Assembly: GCF_004364125.1 (NCBI RefSeq)
Contig: NZ_SNZV01000006.1
Location: forward strand, 62,001-126,000
Direction: 5' to 3'
Length of the DNA stretch: 64,000 nt
From: Sphingobacterium paludis
GTDB lineage: Bacteria; Bacteroidota; Bacteroidia; Sphingobacteriales; Sphingobacteriaceae
Shown one piece after another: positions 16,323 through 24,691 of this stretch (within the stretch, counting starts at the first letter, position 1; each line of letters starts with the position of its first letter). The notes under the pieces are model-generated. The model was not told the origin of the DNA and ran no database searches. It saw only the letters and a program-made list of their open reading frames with translations. The translations under genes were made by a program, and so were the position numbers.

Positions 16323-17572
16323 TGAGTTTATCATCTATTAAACTCTCCCATCCCAACAGGAAAATTCAAGGCACGGTTCAGCTCACTGGCTCGAAGTCAG
16401 AGAGTAACCGTGCTCTTATTATACAAGCAATCAGCAAAGGGACTGTGCATGTAGAAAATCTGTCGGTGGCGGCTGATACCGTGATTATGAAAAGGGCGCT
16501 AGAGCAGACAAGAGATGCCAACACAGCTACTCAAACGACCATCGATATTGGTCCTGCCGGAACCGCCATGCGCTTTCTTACATCGTACCTCAATCTCTGC
16601 GAAGGATCTTATGTTCTTACCGGAACAGAGCGAATGCAACAGCGCCCGATTGGGATTTTGGTAGACGCATTGCACAGCCTAGGGGCAGAAATAACGTACG
16701 GCAATAAAACAGGCTACCCCCCTTTGCGGATCCAAGGGGGTGCATCGCTCAAGAATGACCGGGTGCGTATAAAAGGAGATGTCAGCAGTCAATACATATC
16801 CTCCCTCCTGCTCGTTGCTGCATCCCTTAAAAATGGATTGACGCTGGAGATTGATGGCGAGCTTACTTCGCGTCCTTATGTTACCATGACACTTAATATG
16901 CTGCAAGAGGCGGGCATTAGGCATGCGTGGACGGATAATACCATCGCCATTCAACCCCAAAACTTTCAAACCGCAACGATTTATGTAGAGCCAGATTGGA
17001 GTGCGGCGTCCTATTGGTATGCTATCGTCGCCCTCTCAGATGAGGGAAGCATTGTTTTGCCCGGACTAAAGGCACATAGTTTACAGGGGGATATTGCCAT
17101 TGTTGATATCATGTCTCATTTTGGCGTGGCAAGTTCGTTTCAGGAAGATGGCCTACACATCGCCAAGGTTGCAGATGGAACAGACAAAAGCTTGTTTGAT
17201 TTTAAAGAATGCCCAGACCTTGCGCAAACGATCGTAGCGTTAGCAGCGGCTTTAAAAAGAGATATTTCCATCACAGGCGTAGAAACCCTAAAAATTAAAG
17301 AGACCGACCGCTTGATGGCTCTCAAGACGGAAATTGAAAAATTTGGTGCTACACTAGTTGCAGACGGGGAAACATACCACCTCAAAACTTCCGGCGTGCA
17401 ACTGCACACTGCCGTTGCATTTGACACGTATGAAGATCACCGCATGGCCATGGCCTTCGCACCACTTGCTATGGTGTTTGATGAGGTAACCATACATGAA
17501 CCCATCGTCGTTGAAAAGTCGTATCCCGACTTTTGGGAAGATCTCCAAAACCACGGTTTTAAAATCAATTAA
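16322..17572 (+). CDS. aroA: 3-phosphoshikimate 1-carboxyvinyltransferase (EPSP synthase)
   Basis: A 416-residue EPSP synthase with LTGSKSESNRAL near the N-terminus, the PEP/glyphosate loop GPAGTAMRF near residue 80, RIKGDVSSQYISSLLL near 148, IKETDRLMALKTEIEKFG near 321 and DTYEDHRMAMAFAPLA near 372. It joins PEP to shikimate-3-phosphate. The loop keeps the glycine equivalent to E. coli Gly96 but has Phe where E. coli has Pro101. The ATG overlaps the preceding stop codon by one base. A 14-bp hairpin follows before aroC. Confidence 0.96.
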   Translation: MSLSSIKLSHPNRKIQGTVQLTGSKSESNRALIIQAISKGTVHVENLSVAADTVIMKRALEQTRDANTATQTTIDIGPAGTAMRFLTSYLNLCEGSYVLTGTERMQQRPIGILVDALHSLGAEITYGNKTGYPPLRIQGGASLKNDRVRIKGDVSSQYISSLLLVAASLKNGLTLEIDGELTSRPYVTMTLNMLQEAGIRHAWTDNTIAIQPQNFQTATIYVEPDWSAASYWYAIVALSDEGSIVLPGLKAHSLQGDIAIVDIMSHFGVASSFQEDGLHIAKVADGTDKSLFDFKECPDLAQTIVALAAALKRDISITGVETLKIKETDRLMALKTEIEKFGATLVADGETYHLKTSGVQLHTAVAFDTYEDHRMAMAFAPLAMVFDEVTIHEPIVVEKSYPDFWEDLQNHGFKIN

Positions 17573-17582
17573 ATAATATTAC

Positions 17583-17620
17583 TAAATCAGCAATAATGGT
17601 TTCTACTTATTGCTGATTTA
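17583..17620 (+). other. 14-bp hairpin between aroA and aroC
   Basis: TAAATCAGCAATAA (17583-17596) and TTATTGCTGATTTA (17607-17620) are perfect inverted repeats around a 10-nt loop. Only a broken T-rich tract follows (TTATATTT), so it could be a weak terminator giving partial read-through into aroC, or an mRNA-stabilising hairpin. It lies 10 nt after the aroA stop and 26 nt before aroC. Confidence 0.65.
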
Positions 17621-17646
17621 TTATATTTACCAAATATTATAGAATT

Positions 17647-18741
17647 ATGGCTGGAAACTCATTCGGCTATCTGTTTAAAATAACCACTTTTGGCGAATCA
17701 CATGGTAAAGCTATCGGAGTTATTATAGACGGATGCCCCCCTAATATTGAAATTGATGAACACTTTATCCAATCTGAATTGGATAAACGCAAACCCGGAC
17801 AGTCAAAAATCACAACACAACGTAAAGAAAGCGATGTGGCAGAAATACTTTCCGGCGTGTTTGAGGGGAAATCTACCGGCACACCAATCGCCATTGTTAT
17901 TCCTAACGAAGACCAACGATCCAAAGACTATTCGCACATTGCTGAAACATTTAGGCCTTCACATGCTGACTACACCTATCAGCAGAAATATGGCATTCGC
18001 GACTACCGCGGAGGCGGACGTTCTTCCGCTCGTGAAACGGCAGCTCGTGTAGCGGCAGGTGCTGTTGCCAAACTATTCCTGAAACAGATGGGTATAGAGA
18101 TCTTCGCCCATGTGTGTGCTGTGGGGCAGCTGGAGTCACCAAACTTGGATACAACGGATATAGAACAATTGCTGGAAACACGCGAGTCGAACATCGTTCG
18201 TTGTGCTGATCCGGCCACGGCAAATGAAATGATCGAATTGATAGACGGCGTACGCAAGGCGGGCGACACGATTGGTGGCAAGATCGCCACCCTAGTGCGC
18301 CATGTACCGGTAGGCCTTGGCGAACCTGTTTTCGACAAACTACATGCAGATCTGGGCAAGGCTATGCTCAGCATTAATGCTGTTCACGGATTCGAGTATG
18401 GCTCGGGCTTTGCCGGCGCAGCAATGTATGGATCTGAACACAATGATATCTTTGTGCAGGAAGACAATAAGGTCCGCACACGAACAAACTTTTCTGGTGG
18501 CATACAAGGCGGGATCTCCAATGGCATGGACATCAGTTTTCGGACGGCATTCAAGCCCGTAGCGACGATCATGCGCGATCAAGACAGTATCGATACCTCC
18601 GGCAACAGTACCACCGTATCGGGTAAAGGCAGGCACGACCCCTGCGTAGTGCCCCGCGCTGTGATTATCGTAGAGGCCATGACAGCATTGGTTTTAGCAG
18701 ATCATTTTTTAAGATTTAAAGCATACAAGAATGAGCAGTAA
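17647..18741 (+). CDS. aroC: Chorismate synthase
   Basis: A 364-residue enzyme with the family signatures [22 protein letters not shown] (in parts: FGESHG near residue 16), the [18 protein letters not shown] stretch near residue 121 and [12 protein letters not shown] near residue 328. It needs reduced FMN and converts EPSP to chorismate, the substrate of the chorismate mutase encoded two genes upstream. It overlaps the ROK gene by 11 nt (ATGAGCAGTAA). Confidence 0.97.
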   Translation: MAGNSFGYLFKITTFGESHGKAIGVIIDGCPPNIEIDEHFIQSELDKRKPGQSKITTQRKESDVAEILSGVFEGKSTGTPIAIVIPNEDQRSKDYSHIAETFRPSHADYTYQQKYGIRDYRGGGRSSARETAARVAAGAVAKLFLKQMGIEIFAHVCAVGQLESPNLDTTDIEQLLETRESNIVRCADPATANEMIELIDGVRKAGDTIGGKIATLVRHVPVGLGEPVFDKLHADLGKAMLSINAVHGFEYGSGFAGAAMYGSEHNDIFVQEDNKVRTRTNFSGGIQGGISNGMDISFRTAFKPVATIMRDQDSIDTSGNSTTVSGKGRHDPCVVPRAVIIVEAMTALVLADHFLRFKAYKNEQ

Positions 18742-19585
18742 TTTCGTGGTTGCCTCAGATATAGGCGGTACACATATCACGTCAGCTGTCGTAGATATCA
18801 ACACATGGCAAATTCTGGAAGATACCGTCTCCAGATGCCATGTAAATTCAAGGTCAGATGCTAAATCGATTTTCCAATCTTGGGGTGTGTCGATAGCGGC
18901 GGCTATAAAGGGATGCAATGTGTCCATCTCCCAACTAGGGATCGCGATGCCTGGCCCTTTCGATTATGAAAACGGGATATCGCTGATGAAAAATCAGGAT
19001 AAGTATGATGCATTATATCAAATAGATGTGTCAAATGGTTTGTTGGATAGCCTCAATATGGACCAGGAAATTCGTTTTATCAATGATGCCGCAGCGTTTC
19101 TTCAGGGAGAAATCTTCGCGGGCAATCTGCAGCACAATGATCGAATCTTAGGCATCACCTTGGGCACTGGATTAGGCTCGGCCGTCTGGAGCAAGGGTGA
19201 AAAAGCATTCGACGCAGACCTATGGAATAGCCCTTATCAAGATAGTATTTTTGAAGAGTTTTTAGTGACGCGCTGGCTCACCAAGAGGTTTGCTGAATTA
19301 AGTGGTCAGCAAGAAGATGGGTTCAAAGCCATTTTGACAAAACATCAAGGAACGGCAGCCTTTGATCAATTAATGGAGGAATATGCCAACTCGCTCTACG
19401 ATTTCCTGCACTTCTTCTCGGCAAAGCATAACAGCAAGACGTTTGTTATCGGCGGAAACATAGCCAACGCCTGGAACGTTATAAAAAGCTACCATCCTAA
19501 GCTAGCGGATGAATTTGAAATCCACACGGGACAATATGCAGAAAAAGCTGCTATTATAGGAGCAGCCTCTCTCTTTACCATCTAA
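18731..19585 (+). CDS. ROK family protein (sugar kinase-like)
   Basis: A 284-residue ASKHA-fold protein with the ATP phosphate motif [13 protein letters not shown] near the N-terminus, [11 protein letters not shown] near 118 (catalytic Asp) and [12 protein letters not shown] near 142. ROK kinases phosphorylate glucose or N-acetylhexosamines. The usual ROK zinc-binding CxCGxxGCxE motif is not present; the equivalent region reads [14 protein letters not shown]. The 11-nt overlap with aroC suggests cotranscription with the aromatic operon, an unexpected pairing with no obvious functional link. It ends at a bidirectional terminator. Confidence 0.82.
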   Translation: MSSNFVVASDIGGTHITSAVVDINTWQILEDTVSRCHVNSRSDAKSIFQSWGVSIAAAIKGCNVSISQLGIAMPGPFDYENGISLMKNQDKYDALYQIDVSNGLLDSLNMDQEIRFINDAAAFLQGEIFAGNLQHNDRILGITLGTGLGSAVWSKGEKAFDADLWNSPYQDSIFEEFLVTRWLTKRFAELSGQQEDGFKAILTKHQGTAAFDQLMEEYANSLYDFLHFFSAKHNSKTFVIGGNIANAWNVIKSYHPKLADEFEIHTGQYAEKAAIIGAASLFTI

Positions 19586-19594
19586 CTATTCCAT

Positions 19595-19630
19595 AAAATA
19601 TCCTAATACTAGAACAGTTTAGGATATTTT
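19595..19630. terminator. Bidirectional terminator between the ROK gene and E1
   Basis: AAAATATCCTAA (19595-19606) and TTAGGATATTTT (19619-19630) form a perfect 12-bp stem with a 12-nt loop; T-rich on both sides. The stop codon of the reverse-strand E1 gene (19609-19611) lies in the loop, so the right arm encodes its last residues. Confidence 0.75.
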
Positions 19631-22026
19631 TCATGGTTATATTCGTTCATCATTTCGTACGCCAGCTCAATCACATCATCTGCCGATGGCTTCGTGAAAT
19701 AATCGCCATCAGAGCCGTATGGTGGTCGATGTGCTTTTGCGGAAAGCGTGCGCGGCTGTCCATCCAACACAAAATATCCTTGTTGCTTTTCAATAATTTC
19801 TTGCAAGATAAAAGCGCTGGCACCCCCTGGCATGTCTTCGTCCACCACTAGGAGTTTATTCGTTTTTGATAACGACGTGCCACAAATCTGGGTACGGTCA
19901 AAAGGTTGTAAACACTGGGCGTCGATAATTTCGATGGAGATACCCATCTTTTCCAGTTCGATAGCTGCCTCCTGTACAACGCGTAACGTCGCGCCATAGG
20001 ATACCACTGTTATGTCTTTCCCCGTCTTGATCAGCTCTGCAACACCAATGGGCACGGTAAACTCGCCCACATTAGCAGGCATTTTTTCCTTCAATCGGTA
20101 TCCGTTTAGGCACTCCACAACAATGGCCGGCTCATCAGCGCGTAGCAAGGTATTGTACATACCTGCCGCTTGCGTCATATTGCGTGGCACACAGAGGTGC
20201 AGCCCACGTAAGCCCCCTAATAAAACCGTCATCGGAGATCCGGAGTGCCAGATCCCTTCCAAACGATGCCCGCGTGTACGAATGATGACGGGGGATTTTT
20301 GCGTCCCTTTCGTTCGATAACTTAAGCTCGCAAGATCGTCGCTGAGCACAGGCATGGCGTATATCAGATAGTCAAGATATTGAATTTCCGCGATAGGGCG
20401 CAAACCTCGTAAGGCTAAGCCCATCCCCTTGCCTATAATAGCAGACTCGCGTATGCCCGTGTCAAAAACACGCAGTTCGCCGTACTTCTCTTGAAGTCCC
20501 GCAAAACCTTGGTTTACATCGCCGATTTTACCAACATCTTCACCAAAAGCTAAAATGCGCTCATCCCGCTTGAAGTTGGTATCGAAACATGCATTCAAAA
20601 CTTCCCTGCCATCTACTAAAGGTGCGTCTGCGGTGTAAATGGCATCAATAACGGATGCCTTTAGCGGCGAGTCCGGGGTGTCGGTAAAAAGTTTGTCGTT
20701 ATAGCGATCACTATTTTTGTTTTGCTGGGCAATAAACCAAGCCAATAATTGTTCCTTTTCGGGAGATGCTATATGTCGAAGCTCACGAATAGCACGACGC
20801 ACGTTGCTATAAACCTCCTTGAGGGATGGCTCGGCTAGCGACTGCAGCGTGCGGAGCGGAAGCTCGACACACTCTTCTTTGATCTGGATCAGAAGTTCAA
20901 TTGCTTCATCCAGATCTTTTTGAATCGTTTTATGGTAGTCTGCCCAAGCACGACGCTGTTCGTTTCGTACCAGCTCTTTAGACTCCTTTTCTATTTGTGT
21001 AAGCTCGTCTTCCTTCGCAATGCCAGATTGTAGGAGCCAATCCCGCATTTTTAAATTACAATCAAAGTCACCCTCCCACGCTAAGCGATCCGTCGATTTA
21101 TAGCGCTCGTGGGAGCCGGATGTGGAATGTCCTTGCGGTTGCGTTATTTCTGTCACGTGTACCAGACAAGGTATATGCTCTTCACGCGCTATGCGTGCAG
21201 CCTGTTCGTAAACCTCGCAAAGGGCTGGATAATCCCATCCCCGTACTTTAAATATCTCGATTCCGTTCCCGTTTCCATCACGTTGAAAACCACGCAACGC
21301 CTCCGATATATCCGCTTTTGCGGTCTGCAACTCATTAGGTACCGAAATTCCGTAACCATCATCCCAAATCGATATCACGACGGGGATTTGTTTGACCGCC
21401 GCCGCGTTCACCGTTTCCCAAAAAACGCCTTCTGATGTGGAAGCATTTCCGATCGTACAAAAAACGACTTCATTTCCCTTTCGGGAGAAATAACGCAAGT
21501 AATCCAAGTTCGGATTTTCGCGATACAGCTTTGACGCCAACCCTAATCCCATTACCCTAGGCATTTGGCCCCCAGTAGTTGATATATCAGAAGCAGAATT
21601 TTTTTGCTGTGTTTGATCGAGCCAACTTCCCGTATCGTCCAATAGCTGCGTCGAGAAATGACAATTCATTTGCCGGCCACCGGAAGAAATATCGGCATCC
21701 AAATCCGGATTTGCATAGAGCTGCGAAAAGAAATGATAAACGTTTGAAATGCCTGATGCAAACGCGAAGGTCTGGTCACGGTAGTAACCGGATCTCCAGT
21801 CACCTTCTTCAAAAACCTTCGCAAGCGCAATCTGTGCAATCTCCTTCCCATCGCCAAATATTCCAAACTTAGCCTTGCCGGTTAATACTTCTTTACGTCC
21901 AAGCAAACTCACTATTCTACTCTCGACAGCCAAGCGATAGTCGTTCAGGATGATTTCTCGAAAATCATTAAAACTAATTTTCGATGTTTCGAAATCGCGA
22001 TTTATGTTCGTAGTAATATTTGACAT
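19609..22026 (-). CDS. 2-oxoacid dehydrogenase E1, fused alpha and beta subunits
   Basis: An 805-residue fusion. Residues about 1-440 are the E1 alpha-type TPP-binding domain (GYYRDQTF near 82, IGNASTSEGVFWETVNAA near 192). Residues about 455-805 are the E1 beta-type domain (FGEDVGKIGDVNQGF, FDTGIRESAIIGKGMGLA, RTRGHRLEGIWHSGSPM in order). It decarboxylates a 2-oxoacid as part of a branched-chain or pyruvate/2-oxoglutarate-type complex; the fused layout in this phylum is usually annotated as branched-chain 2-oxoacid dehydrogenase, but substrate is not certain. The GDG metal motif reads GNA. No E2 or E3 gene is adjacent. A TTGG-N20-TACTTTTG promoter lies just upstream. Confidence 0.92.
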   Translation of the reverse strand: MSNITTNINRDFETSKISFNDFREIILNDYRLAVESRIVSLLGRKEVLTGKAKFGIFGDGKEIAQIALAKVFEEGDWRSGYYRDQTFAFASGISNVYHFFSQLYANPDLDADISSGGRQMNCHFSTQLLDDTGSWLDQTQQKNSASDISTTGGQMPRVMGLGLASKLYRENPNLDYLRYFSRKGNEVVFCTIGNASTSEGVFWETVNAAAVKQIPVVISIWDDGYGISVPNELQTAKADISEALRGFQRDGNGNGIEIFKVRGWDYPALCEVYEQAARIAREEHIPCLVHVTEITQPQGHSTSGSHERYKSTDRLAWEGDFDCNLKMRDWLLQSGIAKEDELTQIEKESKELVRNEQRRAWADYHKTIQKDLDEAIELLIQIKEECVELPLRTLQSLAEPSLKEVYSNVRRAIRELRHIASPEKEQLLAWFIAQQNKNSDRYNDKLFTDTPDSPLKASVIDAIYTADAPLVDGREVLNACFDTNFKRDERILAFGEDVGKIGDVNQGFAGLQEKYGELRVFDTGIRESAIIGKGMGLALRGLRPIAEIQYLDYLIYAMPVLSDDLASLSYRTKGTQKSPVIIRTRGHRLEGIWHSGSPMTVLLGGLRGLHLCVPRNMTQAAGMYNTLLRADEPAIVVECLNGYRLKEKMPANVGEFTVPIGVAELIKTGKDITVVSYGATLRVVQEAAIELEKMGISIEIIDAQCLQPFDRTQICGTSLSKTNKLLVVDEDMPGGASAFILQEIIEKQQGYFVLDGQPRTLSAKAHRPPYGSDGDYFTKPSADDVIELAYEMMNEYNHEKYPKLF

Positions 22027-22046
22027 ATTTAAACCTAGGGTTTTAG

Positions 22047-22078
22047 CAAAAGTAGTAAAATATACCTGTTATTCCCAA
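22047..22078 (-). promoter_or_regulatory. Promoter of the fused E1 gene
   Basis: On the reverse strand TACTTTTG (complement of 22047-22054) follows TTGG (complement of 22075-22078) with a 20-nt spacer, close to TTTG-N19-TAnnTTTG. Transcription would begin near 22041, about 15 nt before the ATG at 22026. Confidence 0.55.
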
Positions 22079-22296
22079 TTCTTACCGGACGATACCACAA
22101 TGCGTGTTTCCTATCAAACAGATGAATTTCCCCGCCTGAATTCCACCCGCCCTATCATTTTTAAGTTTCACCAGGTAAAGGTTTTAGCGATAATGTCGAT
22201 GGCGCGAAGGGATTGGGTCGGCCAAAAATCGAGACGGAAATTTTTGTTTACAGCAATAATCATTACTTTTAGGCTCTTTTTAAAGCATATAGTGGA

Positions 22297-23031
22297 ATGA
22301 GTAAAATTGAAAAAAGCACGACGGAGGTAAAAAGCTTATTCGGCGATCTGGAAAAAACAATCGTGATCAACAACTTAATGATGACGCCATTCGAGGAGCG
22401 TAATGCACAATGGCGTGCGGATTTTCTGCGCAATATTGCAGGCGCAAATCTGAAGTTGGGTAATCCCGAGGTCGTAATGAGTAATGATAATTTCCCCTAT
22501 TTTCAATTGGAAACAGTTGCCACCGGTGAAAACTTTAAGGCCATTGTATTGGAAAACCAGTTAGATTCCATATTAGAGCAAGGCTTTGGCGTGGTTATTA
22601 ATGCACACCTAACCCGCCCGGACTGGGTCTTTTCTTACGGAGATTTGGTTAATTTAAAGTTGAATAATGAATTTTATACAGATAAGAGCGTATTTTCTAA
22701 CCCGAAAGAGCACCAGAGCATTGGCCAGGATGAGGAAATTTTGGTAGGACAACCCGCTGAGCAAATTCTTCCCGCTGTATTACGTGCCAATATCCGCGAA
22801 TTCTTGCAGTATGAGGGCGTTAAGAACCCGAAAGTTATGCTAATCGCGCGAAACTACACGGATGAGGAAAAGGTTTCCCAGGACCTTGTATTTAATATGA
22901 TCCCTGCACAATTTGCAACGCAAAAAGACTTTGATAATATCATGACAACGTTGCACTGGTTTCTGCCAAAGCACTACTCTTTTTTTGGAGTAGATGAGAT
23001 GGCCATTGAAAATGGCTTTCAACCGTTATAG
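22297..23031 (+). CDS. Conserved-looking protein of unknown function
   Basis: A 244-residue soluble protein, not recognised. It has no signal peptide or membrane segment. Features include a basic N-terminal region with EERNAQWRADFLRNIAGANL, a central part with VVINAHLTRPDWVFSYGDL, and a C-terminal part rich in aromatic residues (LHWFLPKHYSFFGVDE). Codon use resembles its neighbours, so it is probably a resident gene. A TTTG-N17-TACTTTTA promoter-like pair lies at 22243-22271. A Nudix gene follows after about 75 nt and could be cotranscribed. No function is proposed. Confidence 0.7.
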   Translation: MSKIEKSTTEVKSLFGDLEKTIVINNLMMTPFEERNAQWRADFLRNIAGANLKLGNPEVVMSNDNFPYFQLETVATGENFKAIVLENQLDSILEQGFGVVINAHLTRPDWVFSYGDLVNLKLNNEFYTDKSVFSNPKEHQSIGQDEEILVGQPAEQILPAVLRANIREFLQYEGVKNPKVMLIARNYTDEEKVSQDLVFNMIPAQFATQKDFDNIMTTLHWFLPKHYSFFGVDEMAIENGFQPL

Positions 23032-23105
23032 TGCGGTAATTGAGGTATACCGATTGGCAGCTAGCAAGCTATACAAACGGATGTAAACATAACATAGAAC
23101 AAAGA

Positions 23106-23558
23106 ATGTATTTATTTAACGTTCGCGTTTACGGCATTTTGCTTAACGAAAGCAACGAAGTGCTGATTAGCGACGAAAAAACACAAAACGTATCGTTCAC
23201 TAAATTTCCGGGCGGGGGCCTAGAATACGGTGAAGGCTTACTTGATGCGCTGAAACGGGAATTTATGGAAGAATGTGCGCTCGAAATAGAAATCGTAAAA
23301 CACATATATACCACAGATTTCTATGAGAAATCTAGCTTCAACGAAAGCCAGATATTGTCCGTTTACTACCAAGTGCGCCCCCTGTCTGCCATCACATTCG
23401 ACGTAAAAGTAAGTCCATTCGATTTTTCGAAAGAAAAACAGTTGGATAAGGTAGAGGTTTTTCGGTTTGTACCTATCGAGAAATTGCGCGATGAAGAACT
23501 AACCTTTAAAACGGATAAGAAAGCCTGGAACGTATTCAAGGAGTTGATAGAGCCCTAG
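23106..23558 (+). CDS. Nudix hydrolase
   Basis: A 150-residue protein with a nearly complete Nudix box: G-x5-E-x7-REFMEE starting at GGLEYGE (about residue 38) and ending EECAL, where the usual Gly of the last element is Ala. Nudix enzymes cleave nucleoside diphosphates linked to another group; substrate cannot be predicted. The open frame extends to 23040, but the first 22 residues lack family resemblance and the ATG at 23106 (MYLFNVRVYG) starts at the typical first strand. Confidence 0.88.
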   Translation: MYLFNVRVYGILLNESNEVLISDEKTQNVSFTKFPGGGLEYGEGLLDALKREFMEECALEIEIVKHIYTTDFYEKSSFNESQILSVYYQVRPLSAITFDVKVSPFDFSKEKQLDKVEVFRFVPIEKLRDEELTFKTDKKAWNVFKELIEP

Positions 23559-23630
23559 ACGAGCCGGGCCAACGGTATCGAGCATGGAAGCAAACACAAG
23601 GCTTCTGCTTACGCGAGACGTCCATATAGG

Positions 23631-23768
23631 TTATATATACTTGCTTATATAATACAAAGCGATGATAATAACTATACAAGAAATGATCAGTGTTTTATTC
23701 CGCCGCGAATCGTTGTAGGATTGTTCACTTTTGAACTTGTAATCGCGCTTAAATTTATTCATATCCAT
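23631..23768 (-). CDS. Small single-pass membrane protein with a strong ribosome binding site
   Basis: A 45-residue protein: a basic, polar N-terminal part (about 26 residues with many Lys/Arg) and one hydrophobic helix (LIISCIVIIIALYYI, about residues 27-41) near the C-terminus. A GGAGG Shine-Dalgarno sequence (complement of 23774-23778) lies 5 nt before the ATG at 23768, which is unusual in this window and strongly supports translation. A second ATG two codons later is possible. It lies 53 nt downstream of rlmH on the same strand and may be cotranscribed. Function unknown; not recognised as a named family. Confidence 0.7.
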   Translation of the reverse strand: MDMNKFKRDYKFKSEQSYNDSRRNKTLIISCIVIIIALYYISKYI

Positions 23769-23821
23769 ATCGACCTCCTTTATTGTATGATGAGTGAACG
23801 TACTAATTTACACAAAAGTTT

Positions 23822-24295
23822 TTATTCATGATGATAAGGCTCACCGCGCATTATGGTAAACGACCGGTAAACCTGCTCCACAAAAAACAACCGCACCATC
23901 TGGTGTGAAAAAGTCATCTTCGATAGGGATAACTGCTGGTTAGCCCGATTGTACACATCGGTAGAGAAACCATATGGGCCACCAATCACAAAAATCAAGT
24001 GGTTTACAGAGTCTATCATTTTTTTCTCCAGAAAGCGGGCGAATTCGACAGAACGAAACTCTTTCCCCTTTTCGTCCAACAACAAAACAACATCTGTGCT
24101 AGCGATCTGCTTTAAAATCAATTCACCCTCCTTGGTTTTTTGCTGCTCCTGAGTCAAATTTTTTGCATTTTTAATATCAGGTATAACCGAGATGCTGAAT
24201 GTGATATAATGTGTTAAACGTTTAAGATAGGTGTCTATTGCCTGCTGGATAAATTTATCATCGGTTTTACCGACGCACAATAAGCTAATTTTCAA
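23822..24295 (-). CDS. rlmH: 23S rRNA (pseudouridine1915-N3)-methyltransferase RlmH
   Basis: A 157-residue SPOUT methyltransferase, the usual length. It begins MKISLLCVGK (initiator codon TTG), contains VVLLLDEKGKEFRSVEFA near residue 69 and the knot loop IFVIGGPYGFS near residue 101, and ends with the conserved SFTIMRGEPYHHE. It methylates pseudouridine 1915 in helix 69 of the large subunit. The start codon is a TTG at 24295; no ATG or GTG lies in frame nearby upstream, and the N-terminus aligns with the family from this residue. Confidence 0.95.
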   Translation of the reverse strand: MKISLLCVGKTDDKFIQQAIDTYLKRLTHYITFSISVIPDIKNAKNLTQEQQKTKEGELILKQIASTDVVLLLDEKGKEFRSVEFARFLEKKMIDSVNHLIFVIGGPYGFSTDVYNRANQQLSLSKMTFSHQMVRLFFVEQVYRSFTIMRGEPYHHE

Positions 24296-24355
24296 TATAT
24301 TACGTATTTAAAACAAGTAAAATTTTGCGCTAAATTAACACTTTGAAACGGTAAA

Positions 24356-24436
24356 AATAGAAAAAGCCTGGAATAATCGGGCGATTCTCCAGGCTTTAAA
24401 ATATAACCTCCGTTAGGAGGTAATCAACCTAAACCT
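24356..24436 (-). ncRNA. Candidate small RNA 1 (about 80 nt)
   Basis: A transcript predicted from a promoter at 24441-24473 to a terminator. In reverse-strand order it starts near 24436 with ATAGGTTTAGGTTGATT, then forms a 6-bp hairpin ACCTCC-taac-GGAGGT (24421-24406), a short AU spacer and a terminator stem of 10 bp (24397-24388 with 24372-24363) followed by TTTTTCTATTTTT. The terminator loop can fold further (AATC-GCCC-GATT). It contains no meaningful ORF. It lies between divergent genes rlmH and ribE, so the terminator does not serve either. A 5' leader of rlmH is the alternative. Confidence 0.6.
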
Positions 24437-24440
24437 ATCA

Positions 24441-24473
24441 CAAAGGTAATAGATAATTATTATAATTCGAAAA
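24441..24473 (-). promoter_or_regulatory. Promoter of candidate small RNA 1
   Basis: Reverse strand: TACCTTTG (complement of 24441-24448), 19-nt spacer, and TTTTCG (complement of 24468-24473) at the -33 position; one mismatch to TTTG. Predicted start near 24436. Confidence 0.6.
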
Positions 24474-24528
24474 CTTTTTTGCTTGAATGGCGATTTATTT
24501 TTCCATTTTATATTTAAATATCTGATTA

Positions 24529-24598
24529 TCAAAAAAAAAGGTTTTCAAACGGGGAGAATGAAAACCTTAAATAACCAATTATAAACCTAAATTATGAT
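24529..24598 (-). ncRNA. Candidate small RNA 2 (about 70 nt)
   Basis: A short unit with an exact consensus promoter and a strong terminator. Reverse strand from about 24598: TATCATAATTTAGGTTTA, then an A/U-rich stretch with ATTGGTTA, then a perfect 10-bp stem AAGGTTTTCA/TGAAAACCTT (24568-24559 with 24547-24538) with an 11-nt loop containing TTCTCCCCG, followed by seven T. There is no ORF longer than a few codons. It lies upstream of and in tandem with candidate 1, between rlmH and ribE. The segment TTTAGGTTTA resembles ATAGGTTTAGG of candidate 1. Confidence 0.7.
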
Positions 24599-24602
24599 AG
24601 GT

Positions 24603-24633
24603 CAAAATTAGTGTATTTTTTACACTTTGCAAA
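24603..24633 (-). promoter_or_regulatory. Consensus promoter of candidate small RNA 2
   Basis: Reverse strand: TTTG (complement of 24630-24633), exactly 19 nt, TAATTTTG (complement of 24603-24610). This is a perfect TTTG-N19-TAnnTTTG match and points away from ribE. Confidence 0.75.
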
Positions 24634-24691
24634 TTGTTTTTTAAACTTTTCTCCCGCGGGTTGCTTACCTTTGTAAAAAAGCTTAAAAACT

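Noticed and set aside
24401..24421. GGAGGT read as a ribosome binding site on the forward strand
   Set aside because: No start codon with an open frame follows; the bases belong to the 6-bp hairpin of small RNA candidate 1 on the other strand.
24356..24633. The two hairpins considered as terminators of rlmH or ribE
   Set aside because: Those genes diverge from this spot, so neither needs a terminator here; each hairpin has its own promoter instead. A leader function for rlmH remains possible.
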